Assembly: GCF_004803795.1 (NCBI RefSeq)
Contig: NZ_CP012543.1
Span: 2,170,001 to 2,234,000 of the forward strand
Length of the DNA stretch: 64,000 bases
Direction of reading: 5' to 3'
Source of the DNA: Campylobacter rectus
Lineage (GTDB): Bacteria > Campylobacterota > Campylobacteria > Campylobacterales > Campylobacteraceae
Numbering within the stretch: the stretch's first letter is position 1; each line of letters opens with the position of its first letter. Below are positions 1 through 7,925 of the stretch, in pieces. The position numbers and the translations under genes were made by a program. The notes under the pieces are model-generated. The model was not told where the DNA came from. It did no database searches and saw only the letters and a list, made by a program, of their open reading frames with translations.

Positions 1-839
1 ATGCGCACGGCCTCCTCAAACTGCGCGCTCTCTTGCCGCCCGATCTCTAGGATCGAGCCGATCATTTTATTCATTTGATTGATGGCTTCGTTGTTGTTTT
101 TGAGCGCTTCGATGTATTTTTCGCTCTCGCGCAGCTTGATTAGCGTGACTTCGTTTTTGGTTTTCATCACCGCAAGCGGCGTTTTTAGCTCGTGCGCGAC
201 ACCGACAAAAAGCTCCTTTTGATAAAGCACAAATGTCTGAATACGCTCGATCAGGCGGTTTAGACTTTTACCCAGCGGCTTAAACTCGGGCGGTAGCTCG
301 TCAAGACTTACCGCCTGCAAAAACCGTTCGTTTAAATTCGTCATTTTTCTGCTTAAAATTTTGATCGGCACAAGCAGCATCCGCGATAGAAATAGCACGT
401 AAAAAATGACCAAAAGTATGGATGTCGCATTTACCATAACGATGTCGATTAAAATTTGATCTATGAGTCTGCTTTGATGCGTGGTGTCCTTGGTCATCGC
501 TATGCCCGTATCCTCAAGATACGGGTAAAACAGCGTCAAGTAGGTCTTTTGTCCGACTTTTTCCGTAACGAAATAAGGCGAAACAACTTTGCCTCTTACG
601 AGCTTTGCTCTTGTAGGACTGTCGTTTAGCGTGAAATACTCAAACGGTCTTTTGATCTTGGATAAATTTGCGCTCGTGGATAAAATTTTAGCTTCGTATG
701 CGAGCGACTGCGAGATGCCCTCGTATATCGTGACCTTGATATACTGGTATAAAAGAACGGAGATGATGAGAATTAGCATCGTAGAAGCCGATGCTAATTG
801 CACTATAAACCTAAATCTTAGGCTTTTTTGGGAAAGCAA
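1..839 (-). CDS. sensor histidine kinase, C-terminus beyond window
   Basis: Membrane sensor kinase, probably the partner of the CosR-like regulator just upstream. Translation from a TTG at 839 gives a short basic N-terminus, a first membrane segment (LILIISVLLYQYI), a sensor region of about 120 residues, a second membrane segment (ILMVIFYVLFLS), a HAMP-like linker, and an H-box VAHELKTPLAV that holds the phosphoacceptor His. The reading frame runs off the left edge before the ATPase domain. The TTG is chosen because a stop lies two codons upstream; an ATG at 779 would cut into the first membrane segment. It overlaps the end of the regulator gene by 22 bases, which suggests translational coupling. 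The signal sensed is unknown. Confidence 0.85.
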   Translation of the reverse strand, partial: MLSQKSLRFRFIVQLASASTMLILIISVLLYQYIKVTIYEGISQSLAYEAKILSTSANLSKIKRPFEYFTLNDSPTRAKLVRGKVVSPYFVTEKVGQKTYLTLFYPYLEDTGIAMTKDTTHQSRLIDQILIDIVMVNATSILLVIFYVLFLSRMLLVPIKILSRKMTNLNERFLQAVSLDELPPEFKPLGKSLNRLIERIQTFVLYQKELFVGVAHELKTPLAVMKTKNEVTLIKLRESEKYIEALKNNNEAINQMNKMIGSILEIGRQESAQFEEAVR

Positions 840-1489
840 AACCTATACCCGCGTCTTCTGACCGTTTCGATAGTCGAGATGTTCAACGGCTTGTCCATTT
901 TTTGGCGGATTTGGTTGATTGCTACTTCGATTACGTTTGGAGTGACGAGCTCGGGCTCCTCCCAGATAGCGTCTAGTAGTTGCTCTTTGCTAACGATCTG
1001 ATCGCTGTGGCGCGCAAGGTGAGTTAGCACCTCAAACGGCTTGCCTTTTAGCTCGATATCTTGACCCAGATATGTGATTTTCTCTTCGTCCGGATCTATG
1101 ATGAGATCGTCTATCTTGATGACGTTGGTGCCGCCAAAGCGCAGCCTAGCCTCGATCCTAGCGACCAAAACGTCAAAATCAAACGGCTTTTTAATATAGT
1201 CGTCCGCGCCTATTCTAAAGGCTTTCACTTCGCTATCTTTGTCGTCTTTGGCGGATAGCACGACGACCGCGGTGCGTGGAGATTTGTGTTTGATGATACT
1301 GATCAGATCCACGCCGTCGCCGTCAGGCAGCATCCAGTCGGTTAAAACCAAGTCGTAATTTCTAATACCGATGTAGTATTCGGCATCCTTGAAATTCTCC
1401 GAGCTGTCGGTTTGATAACCGAACTCTTGCAAGCCTTCGGCGATAGTTTTGTTTAGAGTTACCTCATCTTCAACTATTAAAATTCTCAT
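818..1489 (-). CDS. cosR: OmpR-family response regulator CosR/HsrA
   Basis: DNA-binding response regulator of 223 residues, very close in its C-terminal half to Campylobacter CosR and Helicobacter HP1043 (HsrA), essential regulators of oxidative stress and central metabolism genes including ahpC. A receiver domain (residues 1-120) is followed by a winged-helix OmpR domain ending RRRGYRFCF. The receiver keeps the phosphorylation residues E7/D8, D51 in LTDWMLPDGDG, S79 and K101, whereas C. jejuni and H. pylori orthologues are known as atypical at the acceptor position. The ATG at 1489 gives the family N-terminus MRILIVEDE; the frame is open further upstream but that extension is not family-like. 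A kinase gene follows with overlap. Confidence 0.93.
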   Translation of the reverse strand: MRILIVEDEVTLNKTIAEGLQEFGYQTDSSENFKDAEYYIGIRNYDLVLTDWMLPDGDGVDLISIIKHKSPRTAVVVLSAKDDKDSEVKAFRIGADDYIKKPFDFDVLVARIEARLRFGGTNVIKIDDLIIDPDEEKITYLGQDIELKGKPFEVLTHLARHSDQIVSKEQLLDAIWEEPELVTPNVIEVAINQIRQKMDKPLNISTIETVRRRGYRFCFPKKA

Positions 1490-1516
1490 TTTTTCCCTTT
1501 TGTGAAATTTGACGCG

Positions 1517-1522
1517 ATTGTA
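1517..1522 (-). promoter_or_regulatory. -10 element of the cosR promoter
   Basis: On the minus strand the hexamer TACAAT is preceded by TATGC, an extended -10 arrangement, and lies about 28 bases upstream of the cosR ATG. The position fits a sigma-70-type promoter for the cosR-kinase pair. Inferred from sequence only. Confidence 0.5.
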
Positions 1523-1562
1523 GCATAAATTAAGCGAGATTTCAAGATACTTTAAAAAAAAA

Positions 1563-1877
1563 TTAATATTTAAACTCGGCTCTCGCGCCAACCAGCGCAT
1601 TTTTGACGATCTCGATTTTTAAAATTTCCATTTTCAAAAAGCTAAGTGAGCTAAATTTTTCCTTCAACTTTTTAGCGCAAATTTCAAGCGAGCTCTCCAC
1701 GGTGCCGAATTTCTCCCGCGCGTAAATTTCCTCTATAAAATTTATCACCTCGATATAATCCATAAACCCGCCGCTTTGAAATTCGACGCTAACTCGCACC
1801 TTTTGCGGCGTCACGCGCTCGAAATCAAGCAAACCGATGATCGTGCTAAACTCATAATCTTTGATAATCGTCGTCAA
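1563..1877 (-). CDS. folB: dihydroneopterin aldolase-like protein
   Basis: Small protein of 104 residues resembling the FolB family, which converts 7,8-dihydroneopterin to the hydroxymethyl-dihydropterin used in folate synthesis. It opens with a strand and IIGLLDFERVTPQKVRVSVEF, the typical N-terminal part with its turn before the second strand, and has the mid-protein helix and the paired C-terminal strands. Its length is slightly under the usual 115-125 residues. The start overlaps the stop of plsY by four bases (ATGA), so it is the second gene of a plsY-folB operon. Function is inferred from family resemblance and this pairing, which I recall from other Campylobacter. Confidence 0.75.
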   Translation of the reverse strand: MTTIIKDYEFSTIIGLLDFERVTPQKVRVSVEFQSGGFMDYIEVINFIEEIYAREKFGTVESSLEICAKKLKEKFSSLSFLKMEILKIEIVKNALVGARAEFKY

Positions 1878-2488
1878 ATCACTTGCTTTTCTTGCCCCGT
1901 TATCAGGCGTTTGATGTTTGGCAGATGCTTATAAACGACTAAAAATGCGATCAAAAATATCGGCGCATAGGAGTCGATATCCGGGATCTGCGGCTGTAAC
2001 GCAAAAGTCGCCACTATAAACGCCGCAAGTGCGGCTAGAGAGGCGAGCGAGGAGATTTTAAGCAGCTTGCCGACGACAAACCAAACCACGAGCGCGATAG
2101 CGATCTCAAGCGGCAAAAAGACCGCCAAAACGCCCGCACCCGTGGCTATGCCCTTGCCGCCTTCAAATTTTAAAAACGGCGAATAGCAGTGCCCGAGCAC
2201 CGAAAGCACCGCCATCGCCCAAAGCGTCGCTGGAACAAGGCCCAAAAATTTCGCGATTAGTATCGGCAAAACGCCCTTTAAAACGTCGCAAACGACGGTC
2301 AAAATCGCGATTTTTTTAGCGAGTTTGGGGTCTTTTTGCTTTAGCACGCGCAAAACGTTGGTCGCGCCGATACTGCCGCTGCCTTCGCTTCTGATGTTCA
2401 CTCCGCCGAAGATATAAGCCAAAATCACGCCCGATGGGATGCCGCCTAGCAGATACGCCGCGGCATAAGCTATCAAATTTTCGTTCAT
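1874..2488 (-). CDS. plsY: glycerol-3-phosphate acyltransferase PlsY
   Basis: Integral membrane acyltransferase of 204 residues that transfers the acyl group of acyl-phosphate to glycerol-3-phosphate, the first committed step of phospholipid synthesis, working with PlsX (encoded at 8446). Five or so hydrophobic segments are evident. Family motifs are visible: SGVILAYIFGGVNIRSEGSGSIGATN near residues 19-46 and GHCYSPFLKFEGGKGIATG near residues 99-117, the latter being the glycerol-phosphate and acyl-phosphate binding loops. Length is normal. The gene heads a short operon with folB. Confidence 0.95.
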   Translation of the reverse strand: MNENLIAYAAAYLLGGIPSGVILAYIFGGVNIRSEGSGSIGATNVLRVLKQKDPKLAKKIAILTVVCDVLKGVLPILIAKFLGLVPATLWAMAVLSVLGHCYSPFLKFEGGKGIATGAGVLAVFLPLEIAIALVVWFVVGKLLKISSLASLAALAAFIVATFALQPQIPDIDSYAPIFLIAFLVVYKHLPNIKRLITGQEKQVI

Positions 2489-2581
2489 TTTTTATCCTGA
2501 TTTTTGTTTCGATCTCGCAATATTAATTAAATTCGGCTGATTTTTTGATAAATCGGTCGTTTTAAAGGGCGGTAAATTTGT

Positions 2582-2872
2582 AAATTTTACTCGCCGAGAC
2601 CTGTACCACAAAAACGCCAAATTTGGGTTGGTTAAATTTAGCGTTGTATGGTGTATCTCTTTGCGTAAAAAAACAACCGTTTAAGGTTGTTTTTTTACTT
2701 TGTTGTAAAGGGGGTGGGCTAAATTGCGAAGTCGCTCCCTTCCCCCTTAACGATCCCCTATCCCCTACGACGTGAGAGGTTGCTGCGCTATGCGCAGATT
2801 TAAATTTGACGCTTTCGCGTCGCGCGTTTTAAATTTGCATTTTCAAGATGCGGGTCTCGGCGAGTAAAATTT
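2582..2872. repeat. perfect 20-base inverted repeat, arms 2582-2601 and 2853-2872
   Basis: The left arm (from AAATTTTACTC to CGAGACC) is the exact reverse complement of the right arm (GGTCTCGG to TAAAATTT), with 251 bases between. The right arm overlaps a 21-base word at 2840-2860 (TTTTCAAG..GGGTCTCGG) that recurs in the opposite orientation with one mismatch at 36334-36354. It looks like a fragment of a dispersed intergenic repeat. Confidence 0.7.
2667..2696 (-). terminator. rho-independent terminator, symmetrical
   Basis: A perfect 12-base-pair stem (seven A, CAACC / GGTTG, seven T) with a six-base GTTTAA loop. The A and T runs make it functional on either strand. It would end minus-strand transcription from the HerA-like ATPase gene before plsY. 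Confidence 0.9.
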
Positions 2873-2909
2873 GACTTAAAATTTGAACGTAAAACTATAA
2901 GGCGTAGTA

Positions 2910-3011
2910 TTTTGAGATGGATTTGAATGTTGTGCAGAAATTTTAAGTCAAGGCTAGACAAGCAGTCTGCCGCAGACTTAAAATTTCAAACTCATTCAAA
3001 GACGCTCAAAA
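2910..3011. repeat. long imperfect hairpin downstream of the HerA-like gene
   Basis: Nested inverted arms: TTTTGAG 2910-2916 with CTCAAAA 3005-3011, TTTGAATG 2922-2929 with CATTCAAA 2993-3000, and AAATTTTAAGTC 2938-2949 with GACTTAAAATTT 2975-2986, plus a small inner AGTCTG/CAGACT pair. Together they could fold a stem of roughly 100 nucleotides. It begins 10 bases past the stop of the ATPase gene and could stabilise its mRNA end, encode a small RNA, or be a mobile-element relic. Confidence 0.6.
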
Positions 3012-3020
3012 GACAAGCCG

Positions 3021-5330
3021 CTACTTCCATAAAAGATAGAGCTTTTCGTCATAAATATCGCTACTCTTCGGCCCCACCTCCACCTCCGTCACTTCCACGT
3101 TTTGCACGTCGTTTTTGGCTTTTAGCTCGCTCGCGTCTTCTTTAAATTTCGCCATCAGCTCCTCGATCTGCGCGTTTAGCTGGGCGACTTCTTGCTCGCT
3201 TAGTTTGACGTCGCTACGCTCTTTTAGCACGCTATTTGCCGAGCGCGCGGAGGTCGCGACCTTGCCGATGTTGCCGCTACTTAGTAGCCCCTTGCCGAAA
3301 ATCGCGCCCAAAATGCTCGCACCCACCGAGATCGCGGTCTCAATCCCCTTGCTTTTAAAGTCTCGCTGCTCTTTTTCTAGCTTTGCCACGGAGCGGTTTA
3401 GTTTCTCCTCTAGGCGCGCTTTTTGCTTGTCGAATTCCGCCGTAAGCTTGGCCGTTTGCGCCTCTAAAATTTCGTTGCATTTATCGGCCAAACGCACGTA
3501 AAACTCCTCCTTACTCTCACCCGGCGCCGAGCTTAAATTTAGCGCGCTAAACAGCCTAAGTTTGTAGTTTCTATATATAAATTCTTTAAAATTTTTAGTT
3601 AGCTCTTTAAAATTTTTAGCTCCCGCGACAAAGCCCGGTAGCGGCGCGTATGAGAGCTTAAAATTTGGCTCTGCAACCGCGGTAAAATGCATATTTTCGC
3701 TAGCTTCGCTCCACAGAGCTTCCTTTTGCGATTCGTCCAGTCTGAGCATATAGCTAACCTCACGAACCTCGTCAAGCCCCTTTTTAGCGTCGTAAAATCG
3801 CACTTTGGCTTCGCCGTAAAGATACCCCTCCAGCTCGCCGCCCTCCTGCAAATTTGAGCTTGCGGCGTAAATTTGAGCGATACCCGGCGACAGCACCGGC
3901 TTAGCAGCGAAATTTGAGCTTTTTACCGGGCTTAACTCGCTCAAATTTGACCCGCCCCTTTGCTCTTTCATCAAATTTGAAATCTGCTCGCGGCTAAGCG
4001 GGCCTTTGAGATAGCTCAGGGCCCATCGCGTCGAGATGACGGATAGCCCGTCCTCGTGGATGTTTTTTAAAAGAAAATTGCGCTTTTGTAAATTTGAGAT
4101 GAGATTTTCTATCTCGCCTTTATCCATCGCAGAGCCCGCAAGCCCCGTCATACCGTCGATCACGCGCGCTTTATCCTGAGCGGTTTGCAAGCGCCCGATA
4201 AACCACGTGCCGATGTTGCTAAGGCCTTTGTAGTCCAGATCGACCGGGTTTTGAGTGCTTAGTATCACGCCGAGGCCGTGCGCGCGGGCTTGCTTGAGTA
4301 GCGTAAGCATCGGAGTTTTGCTAGGCGGATTGCCGTTTGGCGGGAAAAATCCGAAAATCTCGTCCATATAAAGCACCGCGCGAAGCGAGCTCGTACCCTC
4401 GGTCTTGCGCATCCACGCGATGATCTCGTTTAGCAGCAGCGTCACAAAAAACATCCTCTCGCTGTCTTTTAGGTGCGAGATCGTAAAGATATTGCACTTT
4501 GCTTTGCCGTTTGCGTTAAAAAGCATCTTTGAGATGTCGAGTCGCTCGCCGCTTAGCCACGCGCGAAAATCGGGGCTTGCAAGCAGCGTGTTGATTTTAA
4601 CCGCTAGCTTCATACGCTCGGAGCTTGGATAAAATTTCTCCACGTCAAATACACCGATCTTGGCAAACGGAGGCGTCGCGATAAAGCCGATGAGCTCCTC
4701 CAGGCTCACGTCCGCGCCCCGGCTAAATTTATCTATAAAAATGTTTGAGATGAGCAGGTGCTCTTTTGAATTTACGTCGTTTTCTATGCCCACAAGCGAG
4801 AGCACCGAGCTAGCCAAAGAGCCGACGTATTCGCTAAACTCCTCGCTACCTACGTCCAAATTCGGACGGGCAAAATCCCCAAGCAGTGCCACGCCGACGC
4901 CGCTACTGCTCTTTGGCGTATAAATTTTTAGCTCGGCGCTATCCTTAAAAAGCCTTACGCGCTCTAAGCTCTGAAACGAGCCCTCGATGCCTTTTTTCCA
5001 CGTCTGCGCTTCGCTAGCGGCGAATTCATCCGCGCTCATACCTTTGTTTTGCGCTTCGTTTTCATCGACGTAGGGCGCAAAATCCTGCGCGCTCATCTGC
5101 GGGAACGCCAAAGCGAGGTTGGTCATATCGCCTTTTGGGTCGATGACGAAGGTCGGAATGTTATCGATGCAGGCTTCTTCTAGGATGCCGATACCAAGGC
5201 CCGTTTTACCGCTACCGGTCATACCGATGATGGCTGCGTGCGTCGTGAGGTCTTTGTTTTTGTAAAAAAACGGCTCTTTGTCCTTGAGTCCGACGTAAAA
5301 CAGCTTTAAATTTTCTTGGATGGTTTTCAT
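3021..5330 (-). CDS. HerA-like ATP-binding protein (DUF853 family)
   Basis: P-loop ATPase of 769 residues of the HerA/FtsK-related DUF853 (YjgR-like) family, thought to be a DNA- or protein-translocating ATPase of unknown target. Walker A GMTGSGKTG is at residues 36-44, followed by the family's FVIDPKGDMTNL. A Walker B LYMDEIFGFFPP appears mid-protein, then an arginine-rich HGLGVILSTQNPVDLDYKGL segment. The C-terminal third is charged and probably coiled-coil (CNEILEAQTAKLTAEFDKQK onward) with a short Gly/Ala hydrophobic stretch, unlike the catalytic core. It stands alone between two terminators, so it is probably monocistronic. Start at 5330 follows an AAGGAAAT-like ribosome binding site. 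Confidence 0.85.
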   Translation of the reverse strand: MKTIQENLKLFYVGLKDKEPFFYKNKDLTTHAAIIGMTGSGKTGLGIGILEEACIDNIPTFVIDPKGDMTNLALAFPQMSAQDFAPYVDENEAQNKGMSADEFAASEAQTWKKGIEGSFQSLERVRLFKDSAELKIYTPKSSSGVGVALLGDFARPNLDVGSEEFSEYVGSLASSVLSLVGIENDVNSKEHLLISNIFIDKFSRGADVSLEELIGFIATPPFAKIGVFDVEKFYPSSERMKLAVKINTLLASPDFRAWLSGERLDISKMLFNANGKAKCNIFTISHLKDSERMFFVTLLLNEIIAWMRKTEGTSSLRAVLYMDEIFGFFPPNGNPPSKTPMLTLLKQARAHGLGVILSTQNPVDLDYKGLSNIGTWFIGRLQTAQDKARVIDGMTGLAGSAMDKGEIENLISNLQKRNFLLKNIHEDGLSVISTRWALSYLKGPLSREQISNLMKEQRGGSNLSELSPVKSSNFAAKPVLSPGIAQIYAASSNLQEGGELEGYLYGEAKVRFYDAKKGLDEVREVSYMLRLDESQKEALWSEASENMHFTAVAEPNFKLSYAPLPGFVAGAKNFKELTKNFKEFIYRNYKLRLFSALNLSSAPGESKEEFYVRLADKCNEILEAQTAKLTAEFDKQKARLEEKLNRSVAKLEKEQRDFKSKGIETAISVGASILGAIFGKGLLSSGNIGKVATSARSANSVLKERSDVKLSEQEVAQLNAQIEELMAKFKEDASELKAKNDVQNVEVTEVEVGPKSSDIYDEKLYLLWK

Positions 5331-5417
5331 AAAATTTCCTTGTAAATTTTGGGCTATTTTACTGATTTTTGATTAAATTTCGGGTGAAGCTGCAGGGTAA
5401 ATTTGAAATCGAAGCGG

Positions 5418-5462
5418 GTAAAATTTAAAAGGCAAGCGCGAGACCCGCCTTTTAAATTTTAC
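5418..5462 (-). terminator. terminator downstream of the PilZ gene
   Basis: Perfect 16-base inverted repeat: GTAAAATTTAAAAGGC at 5418-5433 and its complement at 5447-5462, with a 13-base loop containing GCGAGACCC. It sits just past the stop of the minus-strand PilZ gene. The stem is built around AAATTT, and the loop shares GAGACCCGC with the dispersed repeat near 2850 and 36340. Confidence 0.7.
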
Positions 5463-5469
5463 GATAAAT

Positions 5470-6192
5470 TTATTGGTAAGTTTTTAGCTGCTCTTTTAGA
5501 TCTTCAAGCGTCTCTTTTACGCGCTTGTCGGTAAATTTTACGATATTTTGATGCGCGTTTTGTTTGTTCATCACTTGGCAGCAGTATCTCATAGCGCCTT
5601 TGTATTTTAGCGCGGTAACTAGTTTTAGATCGATATCGATGTCCGCTTTTTCGCAAGAGCCGCTTTCGTAGTCGGGGATATCCAGCTCAAATTTAGCCCT
5701 CACTTGCTCGCCGTCCTTAAACTCTCCGTCGTCAGCGCTAACGACGCCTAGTCCGCCTTCGGATATGTCGTATAAATTTCCTTGCACTTCATTGCCGTTT
5801 TGAGCGAGCGAAACCTTGGTGTATCTGTTTGGATAGACGCGCTGATATTTTCGCAAATTTGCGTGCAAGTTATGCATATAGATAAAATTTCTAAGCGTCA
5901 CGGTCAAATTCGACAGGTCAAACCCTACGATGTCGGCTCTTAAATTTTCGGCGAAATACTCGTCCCGCACGATATAGGCGTTTTTTTCCTCTTTCATCGC
6001 TAAAATTTGCTCTAGCGTCACTTTGCAGACCACGGTCTCATCCTCGACCGATATCACGCTACCCTGACACTCTACCTTTACGCCATTGTACAAATTTAAA
6101 AAATGAATTTGATGGCCGTCTTTTAAAGCCCTTGAAAATACGCTGATAGCGCCTTCCAAAATAAGAGATTCGCCGTTATCCGTGACTAGCAT
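5470..6192 (-). CDS. PilZ domain protein
   Basis: Cytoplasmic protein of 240 residues with a C-terminal PilZ-like domain. The first 100 residues form a beta-rich N-terminal domain like the YcgR-N type (SLILEGAISVFSRALKDGHQ). The PilZ signature follows: LRKYQRVYPNRYTKVSL at about residue 113, then a DISEGGLGVV box near residue 145, which are the arginine and D/NxSxxG elements that bind cyclic di-GMP in the family. In flagellated bacteria such proteins tune motility, but C. jejuni PilZ-type proteins act partly without cyclic di-GMP, so the ligand is unproven. No operon partner: a terminator follows it. Confidence 0.82.
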   Translation of the reverse strand: MLVTDNGESLILEGAISVFSRALKDGHQIHFLNLYNGVKVECQGSVISVEDETVVCKVTLEQILAMKEEKNAYIVRDEYFAENLRADIVGFDLSNLTVTLRNFIYMHNLHANLRKYQRVYPNRYTKVSLAQNGNEVQGNLYDISEGGLGVVSADDGEFKDGEQVRAKFELDIPDYESGSCEKADIDIDLKLVTALKYKGAMRYCCQVMNKQNAHQNIVKFTDKRVKETLEDLKEQLKTYQ

Positions 6193-6317
6193 TTAAAGTT
6201 TTCCTTCCGAAATTTCAAAGATTTTATCGTAATTATAGTAAAATTTCTTTTATTTTAGTTTAATTTTTCGTAGATTTTATTAAAAATTTTTAGACAGCCG
6301 GATAAAAGCGAGAAGAA

Positions 6318-6337
6318 AAGGGCGAAAACTCGCCCTT
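6318..6337 (-). terminator. terminator downstream of ahpC
   Basis: Hairpin AAGGGCGA / TCGCCCTT with a four-base loop, followed on the minus strand by TTTTC. It starts 12 bases after the ahpC stop codon. Confidence 0.8.
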
Positions 6338-6349
6338 AAATTTGGATGA

Positions 6350-6949
6350 TTATAGTTTTTCCGCATTGTGCGCTAGATAGTCCGCGACGCCTGCGGTATC
6401 GGCCTTCATACCTTTATCGCCTTTATTCCATCCCGCAGGGCAAACCTCGCCGTGTTCGTTGGTAAATAGCATCGTATCGACCATTCTTATCATCTCGTCG
6501 ATGTTTCTTCCAAGCGGAAGGTCGTTTATGACCGCGTGGCGAACGGTGCCGTCTTTATCGATCAAAAAGCTACCGCGAAGAGCGACGCCCGCATCCTCTA
6601 AAAGCACGTCAAAACCGCGAGCGATAGACTTCGTCATATCGGCTACCAGCGGGAAGCGAACTTGACCGATGCCGCCTTTGCTTACCGGAGTTTCTTTCCA
6701 TGCGAAGTGAGAGAACTGATTATCCGTTGAAACACCGATAACTTCGATACCGCGAGCTTTAAATTCGTCGTATCTCTTATCAAAAGCGATAATCTCGCTA
6801 GGGCAAACGAAAGTGAAGTCCATCGGATAGAAAAATACAACCGCGCCTTTCTTGCCGATATTTTTGTATAGGTTGAAATCATTTATGATTTGATTGTTTC
6901 CTAAAACCGCTGCAGCCGTGAAATCAGGTGCTTTTTTCGTTACTAACAT
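6350..6949 (-). CDS. ahpC: alkyl hydroperoxide reductase AhpC (2-Cys peroxiredoxin)
   Basis: Peroxiredoxin of 199 residues that reduces hydrogen peroxide, organic peroxides and peroxynitrite in the cytoplasm. The peroxidatic cysteine lies in DFTFVCPSEI near residue 50 and the resolving cysteine in GEVCPAGWNKG near residue 170, so it is a typical 2-Cys enzyme; length is standard. Helicobacter and Campylobacter AhpC are recycled by thioredoxin rather than AhpF, and no ahpF is nearby. The gene is transcribed away from the ferredoxin gene, as in C. jejuni. Both PerR and CosR, encoded in this window, are known ahpC regulators in C. jejuni. Confidence 0.97.
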   Translation of the reverse strand: MLVTKKAPDFTAAAVLGNNQIINDFNLYKNIGKKGAVVFFYPMDFTFVCPSEIIAFDKRYDEFKARGIEVIGVSTDNQFSHFAWKETPVSKGGIGQVRFPLVADMTKSIARGFDVLLEDAGVALRGSFLIDKDGTVRHAVINDLPLGRNIDEMIRMVDTMLFTNEHGEVCPAGWNKGDKGMKADTAGVADYLAHNAEKL

Positions 6950-6982
6950 TTTTTCTCCTTAATAATTTTTATTTGTAGCGAA

Positions 6983-6988
6983 ATTATA
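6983..6988 (-). promoter_or_regulatory. -10 element of the ahpC promoter
   Basis: Minus-strand TATAAT preceded by TTGA, 34 bases upstream of the ahpC start. The 166-base divergent spacer with the ferredoxin gene is very AT-rich with overlapping A/T tracts, where PerR or CosR sites would be expected; I cannot define an operator by eye. Confidence 0.6.
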
Positions 6989-7115
6989 TCAATTAAAAAT
7001 TAAAAATAGCTAAAAATTTTATGTTTTCGTTTTAAAAATTTAACGAGAAAATTTAATATCAAATTTACTTAGTTTTTGATAGCCTTATAAAAATTTTAAA
7101 TAAAAAGGATAAAAA

Positions 7116-7400
7116 ATGGCGGTAAAAATAACCGATATTTGCATAAGCTGCGGCTCTTGCATCGACGAATGCCCTGTTAGCGCTATCGTAGACGACGCGG
7201 ATAACCCGACCGGCGAGGATGCATACTACGTCTATGCGGATAAATGCGTCGAGTGCGTAGGTTTTAACGACGAACCCGCATGCGCATACGCCTGTCCGAC
7301 CGACGGATGCATCGTATGGGACGCGCCTTGCGTCGGGCAACCATCTCGTACCGACATAGGCGGCGATATGAGAACGGGCGCAACCGCTATCATACCCTAA
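7116..7400 (+). CDS. fdxA: 2[4Fe-4S] ferredoxin
   Basis: Small electron-transfer protein of 94 residues. The first cluster motif is CISCGSCIDECP (C-x2-C-x2-C-x3-CP) and the second is expanded, CVECVGFNDEPACAYACP (C-x2-C-x8-C-x3-C), with an extra cysteine downstream in TDGC. This spacing is characteristic of the Allochromatium-type bacterial ferredoxins, which have very low potentials. It is divergent from ahpC as in C. jejuni, where fdxA is iron-induced and helps aerotolerance. A Shine-Dalgarno AAAAAGG precedes the ATG. Confidence 0.92.
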   Translation: MAVKITDICISCGSCIDECPVSAIVDDADNPTGEDAYYVYADKCVECVGFNDEPACAYACPTDGCIVWDAPCVGQPSRTDIGGDMRTGATAIIP

Positions 7401-7455
7401 GCGCCAAATTTAAGACCTTTTGCAGAGCTTATTTTGAAATTTAATTTTTTTCTGA

Positions 7456-7461
7456 TATAAT
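7456..7461 (+). promoter_or_regulatory. -10 element upstream of ndk
   Basis: TATAAT with an upstream TGA (extended -10), 37 bases before the ndk ATG and downstream of the ferredoxin stop. Probably starts the ndk-DUF177-rpmF-plsX-fabH transcript. Confidence 0.7.
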
Positions 7462-7497
7462 CACCGCCTTATAAAAAATTACAAATAAGGAAATTTT

Positions 7498-7911
7498 ATG
7501 CAGCAAACGCTTTCTATTATCAAGCCTGATGCCGTTAAAAAGGGCGTTATCGGAAAAATCGTAGATAGATTCGAGAGCAACGGACTAAGAATCGCCGCTA
7601 TGAAAAAAGTCAAACTAACCAAATGCGACGCGAAGGCTTTCTACGCAGTTCATAAGGACAGACCTTTCTTCAACGACTTAGTCGATTTTATGACAAGCGG
7701 ACCGGTCGTAGTTATGGTGCTTGAGGGCGACGACGCGGTGGCTAAAAATCGCGATTTGATGGGTGCAACCAACCCGAAAGAGGCAAAACCGGGCACGATA
7801 AGAGCCGACTTTGCCGAGAGCATCGACGCAAATGCCGTTCACGGCAGCGATAGCCTGGAAAACGCTAAAAACGAGATCGCATTTTTCTTTGCGACAAGAG
7901 AAATTTGCTAA
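7498..7911 (+). CDS. ndk: nucleoside diphosphate kinase
   Basis: Enzyme of 137 residues that moves the gamma-phosphate between nucleoside tri- and diphosphates to balance NTP and dNTP pools. The N-terminus [20 protein letters not shown] and the catalytic-histidine motif [11 protein letters not shown] near residue 116 are diagnostic, and [18 protein letters not shown] is the nucleotide-binding segment. Length is normal. It heads the plus-strand operon, with 14 bases to the next gene, the same order as in C. jejuni. Confidence 0.97.
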   Translation: MQQTLSIIKPDAVKKGVIGKIVDRFESNGLRIAAMKKVKLTKCDAKAFYAVHKDRPFFNDLVDFMTSGPVVVMVLEGDDAVAKNRDLMGATNPKEAKPGTIRADFAESIDANAVHGSDSLENAKNEIAFFFATREIC

Positions 7912-7925
7912 ATTTAGGTTAAATT

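Larger units (their letters stand above)
2489..3020. other. gene-free spacer with repeats
   Basis: Spacer of 532 bases between plsY and the HerA-like ATPase gene. It holds a strong symmetrical terminator, a 20-base perfect inverted repeat whose arms are about 250 bases apart, and a long imperfect hairpin, each listed separately. AAATTT words are frequent. No convincing coding sequence was seen in any frame. Confidence 0.7.

Noticed and set aside
7065-7340. 91-codon minus-strand frame over the ferredoxin gene
   Set aside because: Antisense to a clear ferredoxin gene; no independent evidence.
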